This document shows, in pieces, positions 54,328 through 63,905 of a DNA stretch of 64,000 nucleotides. The DNA comes from Liopterus haemorrhoidalis. Lineage: Eukaryota > Arthropoda > Insecta > Coleoptera > Dytiscidae. The DNA is taken from assembly GCA_963971575.1 (NCBI GenBank), contig OZ020616.1:31414306-31478305 (forward strand). The letters are read 5' to 3'. The notes under the pieces are model-generated. The model searched no databases, had not been told where the DNA came from, and saw only the letters and a program-made list of their open reading frames with translations. The position numbers and the translations under genes are program-made. Numbering within the stretch: position 1 is the stretch's first letter; each line of letters opens with the position of its first letter.

Positions 54328-54892
54328 GGAAATAGTATATTATGTTACTAGGAATAGAACGCGCTCTTTTTTGTGCTGAGCTCATATGTTGCTGCCGAGG
54401 CGCAGCCGAGGCTTGCATATTGAGCGAAGCACAAAAAAGGCGTTCTACTCCGAGTGACATATACTATTTTTTCTTCAAGCGTAGGTATTAAAAATTTGCA
54501 ACCATAAATACTTATGACTTTATAGTTTCAGATGCTATTGCTGCTAATTCCGGCGGTGTACATTAAATTGGTTGAGACATTTTTTAATTTTTGATCTTTA
54601 TATTGTGTATTTTGTAACTAATCACAGAATGATCACAAAATAATAATAAAGTAACTCACTAATAACGTAACTAACTTTTGAATTCACTACAAACCACGTT
54701 ACAAACATATTAAATTGACAGATATTTTGTTTATGGCGACTGCTGCCATCAGTGCCATCTGGTGATAACTATATGAACTATTTACTAGTATAAAAATGTT
54801 CACATTTTGTAACTAGTTAAAAAATTTATCATTTCTACCGAATGTATTGAACAATGTAATGTTAGCATTATAATCCGCTTGAAGAAAAATTA
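54328..54892. mobile_element. compound foldback element
   Basis: Arms of about 60 bp, 54328-54388 and 54417-54476, are inverted copies: GGAATAGAACGCGCTCTTTT against AAAAGGCGTTCTACTCCGAG, with AATAGTATATNNNNNTAC outside. They surround GCTGCCGAGGCGCAGCCGAG. A second inverted pair, TTCTTCAAGCG (54471-54481) and CGCTTGAAGAA (54877-54887), continues to the right. The whole looks like one TIR element with an extra hairpin at its left end. No TSD was resolved. Confidence 0.65.
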
Positions 54893-55748
54893 TATTATTG
54901 ATTAAATAAAAATATTATCTCAAAAGATATTACTATTTTATTTACAGTAATAAACGTAAAAACATTCCCCCCAGTCAAAAGTACTAAAAATATAAACATA
55001 CCTATTTCTCAGTGAATGAAGTAGTAAAAATAAAGCTCACCTGTAATAAAAACAATTCAATTATAATAACAATTATAACAGAATCCGAGAACATAGAACA
55101 TAAAGACAACTTTAATTTTCTATAGGAGACCGACTGTTTGGTAAATGTGTACTCTGAATCAGCCTAAGTTACATAATAAAATAATTCAAACGTGAATAAC
55201 GTGTTCATAATACTCCACGTATTCTTCAAATTAAATAAAAATAAATAAAACATTATTGCATGCAAACATACATTTACTGTAGCAATTTCTCTTTTCAATA
55301 TAAAATTACCTGACGATAATTATCTATTAACACCGATATAAGGAAATCAATAATGTTTAAATAATTACATCGCATTACAGTTGTTTTCTTGATCTTCAAT
55401 AATAAGAATAAAGTGAGGTTATCACATGGTTATTAAATTTGTAATTGTAAATTGTACGTTTCCGTAAAAAAAATAAAAACATTTACGTGAAATAGTTAAT
55501 ATGAGAAAAGGACAATTACACAATTGTACAAATAATTGTATCTTACTTGTATTATGTAACAATATAAATAGGTACATAGATACATAGAACCTTGTAAAAA
55601 TTGGCATGAGGACAACAATAATGTGTTCTAGTAAAAAATTAGGTACATTCTTAAAATAGCTTACTGAACAATTATTGTTTTGTCATATTCCAAATTAAAG
55701 ACAACAAGAAAAAATATAATGATTATATTCGAGATTAACGAGATATTA
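54893..55748. other. unassigned AT-rich sequence
   Basis: No gene is recognised. Confidence 0.45.
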
Positions 55749-55750
55749 TA

Positions 55751-55941
55751 CAGTGAATTTCTTTTAGCCTGCAATATAAATATCGTTACTATGGTAATTG
55801 AAATCTGACGGCAATGTAAAATTGCGTTTCTTTCAATTTGCAACATAGGCGATTTAACATTGCTGTCAAAATAATTTGTCGTTACTAGGGAAACCATGCA
55901 TAATAATAATGTCAATGTTGCAGGATAAAAGAAATTCACTG
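55751..55941 (-). mobile_element. MITE, CAGTGAATTT family, copy 2
   Basis: Same ends as 2933-3126 (CAGTGAATTTCTTTTAGCC and the complement), flanked by TA at 55749-55750 and 55942-55943. Internal blocks ATTGCTGTCAAAATAATTTG and CGTTACTAGGGAAACCATGC match copy 1 in reverse orientation. Open frames through it are by-products. Confidence 0.88.
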
Positions 55942-56130
55942 TATGTAGAGTTTACAGATACAATAAATTTGTTTGATAGTACATTTATTTTTTGTGGTCC
56001 GCGGTAGAAAATTAAATATTTTACAATATAATTGACAGAGGAGTCCGTGTATTCTCGGTGAAACATATTTAAAATAAGATTAATAAATAAAACACTCGGT
56101 AAGTTTCACAAATATCAGTTTAATATACTC

Positions 56131-56163
56131 TATACGTATTTCGGCAGTGACGCCATCAACAGG
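56131..56163 (-). ncRNA. hammerhead-ribozyme-like motif of a Penelope-like element
   Basis: The minus strand reads CCTGTTGATGGCGTCACTGC and then CGAAATACGTATA. It has the order of a minimal hammerhead core: CTGNNGA, a GGC/GCC stem II, then GAAA and a short ACGT stem III. Penelope-like elements are known to carry such minimal hammerheads in their terminal repeats. One core base differs (U where A6 is expected in CUGANGA), so this copy is probably inactive. It lies downstream of the minus-strand endonuclease, as expected. Confidence 0.5.
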
Positions 56164-56284
56164 AGTTTCAATTACAAACTAAACTTATTTTTTAACAAAT
56201 ACATTTAGTGGGAACAAATATTATGGTAGGGAATACAAGTGTAAACCAAATTAGCAGATAAGGGAAAAAAGGGAAAAAAGTTAT

Positions 56285-56830
56285 TTACCGATTTATTAGG
56301 GGTGAGTTGTAAACGTCAATCTGGTCATTCATTAAAGGAATTCCAGAGTTAATATTTTTGTGAATTTCTCGGTATTCTAAAAGGTTCAGTTTAAGGCTTT
56401 TATTGTGTATGTGTAGGATTTTGAAGTCATTGACGGAAAGGTTATGATTATTGGAAATCATATGTTCTGCTATGTTGGACTGTTCTACTTTGTTATTTTG
56501 GATGGCTTTCAAATGTTCACCAAATCTTGTAGCAAATTTTCGACCAGTTTGACCTATATATATTGTTGAGAAATCTTGGCACGATGCTTGATAAACTCCA
56601 CTTTTGTTGTGTAAATCAGTTTTATCTAATTTATTATTAACGAGTAAATTTTTAATTGTATGTTTATTATAAAAGGCTGGGGTTATATTTGATTTCTTTA
56701 ATTTTGATCCTATTTTGAAACTAACCTGGCCGTGAAAGGGTATTTTTTTATAAATTTTTGTATCAGGTATACTTGGGGCATAAAAATATGTTAATAAAAG
56801 TTTTTTGCGCTTTTTTCTAATAATTTCATC
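56285..56830 (-). pseudogene. Penelope-like element GIY-YIG endonuclease region
   Basis: On the minus strand 181 codons are open from 56830 to the stop at 56285, without an ATG start. The first third reads RKKRKKLLLTYFYAP and KIYKKIPFHGQVSFKIGSKL, the linker after the reverse transcriptase. Then come NKSGVYQASCQDFSTIYIGQ, TGRKFATRFGEHLKA and SNIAEHMISNNHNL. VYQASC...YIGQTGR..R..EH is the GIY-YIG nuclease of Penelope-like elements, with the GVY and YIG halves, the catalytic arginine (TGR) and the later glutamate and H region. The domain appears complete, so this is a well-preserved endonuclease half; it is non-functional here because the reverse transcriptase that should precede it in the same frame lies on the other strand. 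Confidence 0.88.
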
Positions 56831-56844
56831 TCACATCCTTGTTT

Positions 56845-57055
56845 CCATCTTACATTCTTGTTCTAAACTCAACTTCAAAATCTATAGAAAACCGACATAT
56901 ACTGACACCATCATTCCTGCTTCATCTTCACATCCTTATAATACTAAAATGGCTGCTTTCAATTGTTATGTAGACCGATTATTAAAAGTTCCACTCTCTG
57001 ATGAAGACTACAATCTGGAATTACAAACTATTTACTCAAATATAAACTCAAGCTC
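56845..57055 (+). pseudogene. Penelope-like reverse-transcriptase fragment, inverted
   Basis: The plus strand reads LNFKIYRKPTYTDTIIPASS and SHPYNTKMAAFNCYVDRLLK, then DEDYNLELQTIYSNI. FxIYRKPTxTDxxIxxxSxHPxxxKxAAxxxxxxRL is the conserved end of the reverse transcriptase of Penelope-like elements, normally just upstream of the linker and GIY-YIG domain. Here it is on the opposite strand, pointing away from the endonuclease segment, and only about 60 residues remain. The YADD catalytic motif lies further upstream in the family and is absent. Downstream it runs into a Helitron-type terminus. Confidence 0.82.
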
Positions 57056-57060
57056 AATCA

Positions 57061-57128
57061 CAAGCCGGGGGCCAAGCCCCCGGCTCTACAAGTGGGGAAG
57101 GCCGGCGTAGCCGGGCTGAGGCCCCTAG
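57061..57128 (+). mobile_element. Helitron-type 3' terminus
   Basis: A perfect hairpin AGCCGGGGGCCAAGCCCCCGG with following CT, then a second hairpin CCGGCGTAGCCGG, is followed after about 10 bases by CCCCTAG and T. Hairpin plus CTAG before T is the Helitron 3' signature. Strongly GC-rich against the background. The 5' end was not identified; it may lie upstream of the Penelope fragments. Confidence 0.65.
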
Positions 57129-58149
57129 TACGTATATATGTAATATCATATATTAGGAGTATAATTTGCTCTCCTGTTCTACACAATATGCTTCTTTCGG
57201 CATTTTGTCGTGGCATATTCTTTTATCGTCTCATTATAATCTAATGATTGTGTGATGTAATTTTTTTCATGTTTTGGATAAATACGTTACTTTTGTTTTT
57301 CGTTTTGACACGTAACTAAGTGCTTTTGTAAAAATGGATCGAATTTCGCGATCAATTCGATTATTCCCATAAAATTTCCATTGTTTGGTGAGTCCCATTT
57401 TTCATCATGACCTCTAAGTGGCAAGCTTCTTTCCCATAAAAATTTATTAACTGCAACTACTCTCTTCAATATTTTATGTTATTTGTCATTTCTTCTTCCA
57501 ATTGTTTGTCAAATGTATTTTTATTTGCTTTTCGTGTAATCCATGTTAACATAGCTTTGATATGTTATATATTTGACAAATATATTTGACAAAATATTCT
57601 ACCAGTCAGAAAACCCCTCCGATGTGAGAAATGAAATATCTTTCGAAAAAAATTTGCACACAAAGCAATAAATTCAACCTTTACCCTTCGAGTAAGATAT
57701 CCAGGATCTAGTTACAGATTGGCCATTTTTTAATTTTTTTTTTTTTTCGAAATATTTATTTGGGAAACTTCTGGTTTGGTCTTTGTATGGCCTACTGGAT
57801 TCTATATAATTATTATTCTCATTACGATTTTGAAAAAACGAATTTTCTTTTTTCAAACACTGCTGTATAAAACTTTTATTTAGTATAGAGGGCCAAACTG
57901 CGACATCTCTGTACTTATTAACGAATCCATTAAATTTTTACCGAGAAATCATATGGTCACTTGTATTTATACCTTGACACGTTGAAAAGTTTTACAAAAG
58001 CAATAAAAATTTGTACCAAAAAAAAAAAAAAAAAACAATTGTTCACATCTGTTAACACTTATACCGTTTAAAATTGTTTACAAAATAATTTTTGACAAGA
58101 AATGTTCAGTACAGATATTTAATAATAAAATTTAAAAAAACGGCAGTTT
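57129..58149. other. unassigned AT-rich sequence
   Basis: No gene is recognised. Poly-A runs lie near 58018-58034. Confidence 0.45.
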
Positions 58150-58248
58150 CAAAGTTTTTGAATAATCTTTAGGCCCAGCTCGGGGCCCCCTTAGTGTTGG
58201 GGGCCCTGAGGCTTGAGCCTCATTAGCTTCATGGTAAATCCGCCACTG
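58150..58248. mobile_element. hAT right-end fragment
   Basis: GGTAAATCCGCCACTG at the right is the complement of a common hAT end (CAGTGGCGGATTTACC), preceded by GGGGGCCCTGAGGCTTGAGC. The left partner is missing. Confidence 0.6.
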
Positions 58249-58549
58249 CAGGGAAGGTAACGTTAATAAGATTAGAATGACATAAGTCAATTGAGTTTGA
58301 ATAGAGACAAAGTAGTAGGTTCTTTGAACTGCCTTAGACGCACACCATTTTAAGTTTTTTAAGCAGTAATACTTTAATTTCAAAAGACGTGCACTACCTT
58401 AGCCATAAATACAAAAGAGACATAACACATTAGTCGTAATTTAGCTATGAATTTAAAAAAAAAGTAATTTTGTCATTTTCTTTGTTTTTTTTTTTTTTTT
58501 TTTTTTTTGTTTATACACAAAAAATTCTACCCCTCTGAGTTATAGGGTG

Positions 58550-59090
58550 TGGGACAAGAGTTTTTTTAGCACATATTTGCAAAAACTATGTTCAAATAAA
58601 GAAATTTTGAAAAACGATTTTCCGTTTCTTAATCTACGTCTTAAGATCTTTCTTTTGATACCACACTTTTAAAAAATAATTATGTTTTTCGACACAAAAA
58701 ATCGATAATTTCGAAAAATTAATCAGATCCACAATTCCTGTTTAACTATTCCAGTTCAGATTTTTAGATCAACCCATCTGGAAAATAGGGTGGGAGACAA
58801 AACATTTTTGGCGAAAATCAAATAAAAATGTTTCAAAAATAAAAATTTGTTGGTATATGCACGCGTTAAGAGGTTTCATTTGATACCTAACTTTCTAACT
58901 ATTTCAATAAATTCATATTTGTTTACATTTTTCCCGCGAGGAGTTTTTGAACCCTCTATTTTTCCTACATGTGAATCAAAGTGTTGTACAAGCATGCCAA
59001 ATTTCAACTTTCTACGTTCAGACGTTTGGTTATAATTTCTACCTAACAGACAGGCAGGCACATGAGTGATGTTATAAGGTTATCTTACTT
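58550..59090 (+). repeat. 0.5-kb dispersed repeat, copy 1
   Basis: This copy contains, in order, CTTAATCTACGTCTTAAGAT, TTTTGATACCACACTTTT, GCGTTAAGAGGTTTCATTTG, CCAAATTTCAACTTTCTACG and AATTTCTACCTAACAGACAG. Copy 2 at 60650-61155 has the same blocks in the same order on the other strand. A 24-base perfect palindrome, with core GCAGGGCAAATTTGCCCTGC, lies directly after it at 59092-59115. Class unknown; the CAGACAG-rich end is common in insect dispersed repeats. Confidence 0.72.
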
Positions 59091-59120
59091 ATGCAGGGCA
59101 AATTTGCCCTGCATAAAATA

Positions 59121-59842
59121 TCCCCTCCGTCCGAAAATATAGTATATATTACTTTAAAAAAATGTGATATTAACGTAGTATTATCTTGATATTTTTTTGT
59201 TTTTATTTCTAAATAAGTGGTTGCTAGGCAACTAATAAACAAATGGCGCGCAAATTGCTTTGCATGAGTCAAAAGTACTTCACAGAAAAAAAAAAGGAAA
59301 AAAAAAACGCGTATTTTAGACAAATTAATGTGACACCCGCTGTTCTAACAAAATAATGAATTTTGATCAAAATTGTGTTGAGATGCAAGAAAAAAGTTCC
59401 AAATCGACTTAAATCACAACCGCAAAATAGTCCTGATTTTAATGTATTAGATCTTGGCTTTTTCAATTCTATACAATCCTTACAACATACAGCTTAAAAA
59501 ATACATTAAATGCATTAAACGTACAAACCCTTGATAATGTTTTTCTAACATTGCAAACTTATCTAGAAGCAACCATGTTAGCAAAAGGAGTGAATTCCTA
59601 TAAGATTTCGCACATTAATAAGGCAAAACTTCATCATGAGGGCCGATTACAAACAACATTATCATACAAGCTGTGGAGACAGCCATGTCCTTGTTAAATT
59701 TAAACTTTTTGTATTATTCTTTGTTTTAGTAGATATTTGTAACTATTTCATGAATAAAATCATTCTAATTAATTAAAATTGTAAATCATATTTCGGACAA
59801 GAAAATAATCAAAATGTATGCCATATTTCCGGACGGAGGGAG
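59121..59842 (+). mobile_element. mariner-like element with CTCCCTCCGTCC ends
   Basis: The left end TCCCCTCCGTCCGAAAATAT and the right end ATATTTCCGGACGGAGGGAG are inverted copies over about 28 bp. TA flanks both (59119-59120 and 59843-59844). CTCCCTCCGTCC at TA is the end familiar from plant Stowaway MITEs and their parent mariner-like elements. The 722-bp copy keeps the C-terminal part of a matching transposase and is otherwise deleted. Confidence 0.88.
59405..59697 (+). pseudogene. plant-type mariner-like transposase C-terminus
   Basis: The first frame (59405-59508) reads RLKSQPQNSPDFNVLDLGFF and NSIQSLQHTA before a stop. From 59512 to the TAA at 59697 another frame reads TLDNVFLTLQTYLEATMLA, NSYKISHINKAKLHHEGRL and QTTLSYKLWRQPCPC. 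QPPNSPDLNxLDLGFFxxIQSLQ followed by VFLTLQxxMxxxMxxxGxNxYxxPHxxKxxLxxxGxLP is the end of the mariner-like transposases best known from plants (DD39D group); the D of SPD/VLDLGF is the third catalytic region. A frameshift or small deletion separates the two frames, and the N-terminal and first catalytic parts are missing. The stop codon sits where the family ends. Confidence 0.85.
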
Positions 59843-59847
59843 TATTT

Positions 59848-60649
59848 TTTTATAATAGAAAAGCAATCGATAATAGTGCGCGTCATATTCTTGGTGGCTA
59901 GAGTAAAGAAGAATTATATTTCACATAGAGTATTTTATTAAAAGAAATCTTGAATTTTAAGAAACTCGATGAAGTAAATATGTGATATACTTCAGGTTTC
60001 TAAAAAAAGAAAATGATCCACATTGCCCTTGCAAATAAAAAAATACTTTCGCAATTACTGGCAGAGAAATTATTGAAATTTAATAATCAAGTGCAAATCA
60101 TGATAGAAAATACCATCTACATCTGTTACTAAAAAGTAATAATTCGAATACACTATCAATAAATTACGTTGTGAAAATAACATTAACAAAAAATATCACT
60201 ATAGCACGTTCCAAGGATTGACTATTTTGATTTATAACTAAAATATCTCCTTGATCTTCATTAAATTGAAGATATCTAGAGCAACTTTCCAACTTTGGAG
60301 AATACAGTAACTTGGAATTTATTGAAATCATTAATAAAACATAATCAATTGACATTTTTGATTACGATATCAATTGAAAGTGTTCTAGTAATATTTAAAT
60401 TTCTCGATGTTTGTTATAACCCACGTGAGAGCACAATGTCAAGTTCAGACAGCGAAAGTGTATTTGTAACTGTCGAAAGTTGTTGAAGAAAAATCTATAT
60501 AATTAACGATTATGAAGATTTTAATATGTATGGACAGAAGATATTTTTAAGATTAGATTTTATTTTTCGATACTGTGACATAAACAAACAATACAAAACA
60601 CCTTTCGATTCTACTGTACAAATTAATCTTTTTAAGATTTTGTAGGTAT
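59848..60649. other. unassigned AT-rich sequence
   Basis: A short frame MSSSDSESVFVTVESC starts at ATG 60437 and ends at 60485, but nothing else supports a gene here. Confidence 0.4.
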
Positions 60650-60861
60650 GACCAAAAAGCCCGTTACAACGTCACTTATGTCTGACTGTTCTGTGTCTGT
60701 CTGTCTGTCTGTTCGGTAGAAATTGTAGCCAAATAGTTGAACATAGAAACTTGAAATTTGGTCTGCTTGTACAACTCTATGATCTACAGTTAGAGAAAAC
60801 TATTGAGAATTCACTAAAACACATCCCGGGGAAAGTATAAATAAATATTTATCCAAAGAAA

Positions 60862-60894
<33 letters not shown>

Positions 60895-61155
60895 TGTTAG
60901 TGGGACATCAAATGAAACCTCTTAATGCGTGAATAAATCAATAAATTTAAATTTTAGAATTTTCTTTTAGAGATTTTCGCAGAAAATGTGTCAAAAAAAT
61001 CCCCACCTCCTTTAGTTCAACAGAAATTTTTGATCAGATTAGTTTCGTTTTTAATTATTGATTTCAGTGTCGTGGAATTAATGCTTTTAAAATTTGTGTG
61101 GTATCAAAAGAAAAGTCTTAAGACGTATATTAAGGAATGAAAAGCAGTTTTTTTT
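60650..61155 (-). repeat. 0.5-kb dispersed repeat, copy 2, inverted
   Basis: Reverse complement of copy 1 (58550-59090), including TTTTGATACCACACAAATTT, GCATTAAGAGGTTTCATTTG and CCAAATTTCAAGTTTCTATG. The CTGTCTGTCTGTCTGT run at 60695-60713 belongs to its end. It also contains an AT microsatellite not present in copy 1. Confidence 0.75.
60859..60892. repeat. poly-A plus AT microsatellite
   Basis: About twelve A followed by at least ten AT units. Confidence 0.9.
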
Positions 61156-62591
61156 TTTTTTTTCTTTCTTTAACTCCAGTTATGCCTAACCCGAGTTAAA
61201 ACAACATATTTTTAACTTAACTCAAGTTAAAACATTTAACTCGGTTTTTAGGAACCGGCCATATGAGTTGCAGTTTAAATAACATAATTTGCATAGTCGT
61301 TACAACATTGAATTTTTAATTACCAAAGTCCCTTCTACCTTCTATACAGTAAGTGATGACAGACGCGCAGGTATTGAGAGTCACAAACTGAAGCCCCCTC
61401 CCCCACGTAAACATTCAAAAACCACGTTTTTAAGGGATACATTTTTCGTGTAATTGAACGATTATGTACGTAAATCTTCCGGGCCACCTTAAGAAAAAAT
61501 TGAGGGTGCGCGTTTGACTGATGTGTAATCATCATGATTTATTAACTATAACTATCATTTAATGACAGTCCAGTGCAACGACAAGCCTTTAATCATTACC
61601 AACAGTTACTGCAAACAAGTAGCACTTGTCATCCAACAAACTTATGTCCTTGAAACCATCAATTTGTCGCAGGACACTATTACATAACTCTTGTCGCGTG
61701 TTTCATTCGTGTAGATACGGCATTAAATATAATGCCACTACGAAATATCGTGGGAATGTCATATATCTTTTACAACTATAGACAGTATCAACTGATAATT
61801 AAATGAAGATTCATATTTCATGTTACAAATGCCAGTTAGGTTAGATAACGTAAAACTCTACTAAAAACTCCATATACGTGACAAATCGCACAAGGATGTA
61901 ACTAATATATCACAGGATTATATATGTTTTGAAATACACTCCATCTATTAGAAAAATTGAAAAATGTTAAATGTCACATCGACTAAACTAGAGATAAACA
62001 AATATCACATTTCATATTTAACCAGTTTCGCGTATCAGTACATTCATCTGTAATATATATTTCAACTAACAGAATATGAAGCAATAACACACCAATTGCG
62101 CAATCACATTAGAGGAAATGTAAAAATTTACCTACACGTTAGTTCTCAGGTAAAAACAAGAAATAGAAATCTAAGAATATAGTAGGAATAAACTGTCCAT
62201 TTTCCCTCATGACAAATAGCCTTAACATAATTAATATGTCTACAAACACAATGAACCGTGCGAATTTACTAGATAATAGAAATAAATACTGCGTAAAATT
62301 AAAGACAAACTGTAAGTTACATGATATGTTAACATAAACGAAACTGGTTGTCGCCTCTTGAAATAATGACCTCATGCAAAATTCCTAAGCAGGCGCTCTT
62401 GTATAAGACAGACATGGATACCGGCGATGGATTGTTGGAACTTGTTTATCCAAATCCATATATAATAAACTAAAGCCATTATAGGCAAATCTAGGTGTTA
62501 ATACGTTTTTATCGTATTAAATTAAAAAAAAACAATGGGTTTTTCCAATTAAGTAAAATTCAAACGTATGATTTAACTTAACCCCACTCTC
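61156..62591. other. unassigned sequence
   Basis: Near 61190-61255, CCCGAGTTAAAAC and GTTAAAACATTTAACTCGG plus GGAACCGGCC may be a short decayed TIR element. No gene is recognised in the rest. Confidence 0.4.
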
Positions 62592-62606
62592 ATAATAACT
62601 AGAGAG

Positions 62607-62852
62607 CCAACGGAGTGGCCGAGCTAGTTAAATCGTGCAGTTTTGACTGATTAAAAGTCTGAATTGTGAGGTTGCTAGTTCAATTCCCCGTTGGTGATAT
62701 TATTCGGTCAAGAATAATATGTTTAAATTACTCCCATTTTCACAATCATTCACCCCTTATCCAGGTATAGGAGCTCCCCCCCCCCGGCATCGGCGATTAG
62801 CCTCGTTGCAGAAATAGGCCTATGTAAAATAAATAAAATTAAAAAAAATAAA
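62607..62852 (+). mobile_element. tRNA-derived SINE with perfect 15-bp TSD
   Basis: The 246-bp element is flanked by the identical 15-mer ataataactagagag (62592-62606 and 62853-62867). The head is tRNA-like with a long variable arm: the first seven bases CCAACGG pair perfectly with CCGTTGG near 62690, GTGGCCGAGCTAGTTAA is a good A box of the Ser/Leu type, and AGTTCAATTCC is the B box. The body has a run of ten C and ends in AAATAAAATTAAAAAAAATA. It differs from the SINE family at 37167 and 51448. Confidence 0.92.
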
Positions 62853-62867
62853 ATAATAACTAGAGAG

Positions 62868-63049
62868 CGATCAATCATGGAGTAAATACGTTTCTATCCT
62901 ATTAAATTAGGAAGAACATTTTTTTTCAATTAAATACGATTCAACATAACTTGGCCGAAGTTTAATAATAACTAGACTGAGGTTAAGTTAGGTCATAATA
63001 CGTTTTAATCCTGAGTAATGTGCATTACTTCAGATTATTAGATTAACCC
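62868..63049. other. unassigned sequence
   Basis: No gene is recognised. CTCTAGGTTTTAAGG precedes the next repeat copy. Confidence 0.4.
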
Positions 63050-63185
63050 TCTAGGTTTTAAGGTGTGTACATTTTTTGCAAAAATCATGTACAAATAAAA
63101 AAATAAAATAAAACTACTTTTGTTCCTTAATCCACCTCTTAAACACTTTGTTTGATACACAATAAATTTTTACTAAACATAATAA
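63050..63185 (+). repeat. 0.5-kb dispersed repeat, truncated copy 3
   Basis: TTTTTTGCAAAAATCATGTA, CTTAATCCACCTCTTAAA and TTTGATACACAATAAATTTT follow the first 130 bases of copy 1 (58550 onward). Confidence 0.6.
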
Positions 63186-63385
63186 TTTTTTCACTCAGAC
63201 AGATATCAATTGCTTTTATTATTTAGTAGAAGAACCAAATTTATTATTGCTTTAGGCAAAGGAAACTAATTTCTTGGATTAGAAACAAGACAAATAATTG
63301 TACGTAAGCTAGTAAAAATTATTGCACTATTATTAATAAAGTTTTATGACACGCTAGTCCAAAAATTAAGGCTAGAATTTAGTCA

Positions 63386-63480
63386 AGGTAGGAGAAACCT
63401 TTTTGTCCAGCGGGCCACACAAAACAAATTTCATCACAATTCAGGCTCCATTATTAAAAATTTCAGTACATTAACTTATT
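63386..63480. mobile_element. probable hAT left-end fragment
   Basis: AAGGTAGGAGAAACCTTTTT, then GTCCAGCGGGCCACAC, resembles hAT ends with their GCGGGCCAC subterminal block. The partner end would lie beyond the recognisable sequence. Confidence 0.4.
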
Positions 63481-63779
63481 TTTTATATTTTTGGCCGCCA
63501 CAATAAAGATTGTCGCGAGCTACATCGGTCCAGTGGCTATTAGATTGCCCATATGCCATTTAGCCAGTGGTCACACCCACAATAAACAGTATAGAAATAT
63601 CTCGTTATACTCATTTACATTTTCGCGGTTTTGGTTAGGTGGTATAAGCGTAAACCCAACGTTGGTGTACGCGTCTGGTTATACACCTTATTAGCCACTG
63701 TCACCCATTCCTTTTTAATAACCACTAATCTCTGTTTTTGTCACAGAAGAGCCGTCACATGGGTGTCAACTGCCCGTGT
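63481..63779. other. unassigned, less AT-rich sequence
   Basis: Overlapping open frames on the plus strand match nothing I know. Confidence 0.35.
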
Positions 63780-63905
63780 GCGAACATTCATAAGATCGTT
63801 CTCTACTAGAATCGAAACTAAATGCTGCACGTGTACAAACTTTCATAAGATGGCCATCTACTAGTAGGATTCTACTAAAATCGACCACAAAATGCCGCTC
63901 TTTCG
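63780..63905. repeat. two-copy tandem duplication of about 60 bp
   Basis: CATTCATAAGATCGTTCTCT... and CTTTCATAAGATGGCCATCT... each lead to CTACTARAATCGA and AAATGCYGC. The second copy carries a small internal duplication (CTACTAG/TCTACTA). Confidence 0.6.

Noticed and set aside
60295..60486. 63-codon frame with MSSSDSESVFVTVESC at its end
   Set aside because: Too short, no splice donor or homology that I can recognise.
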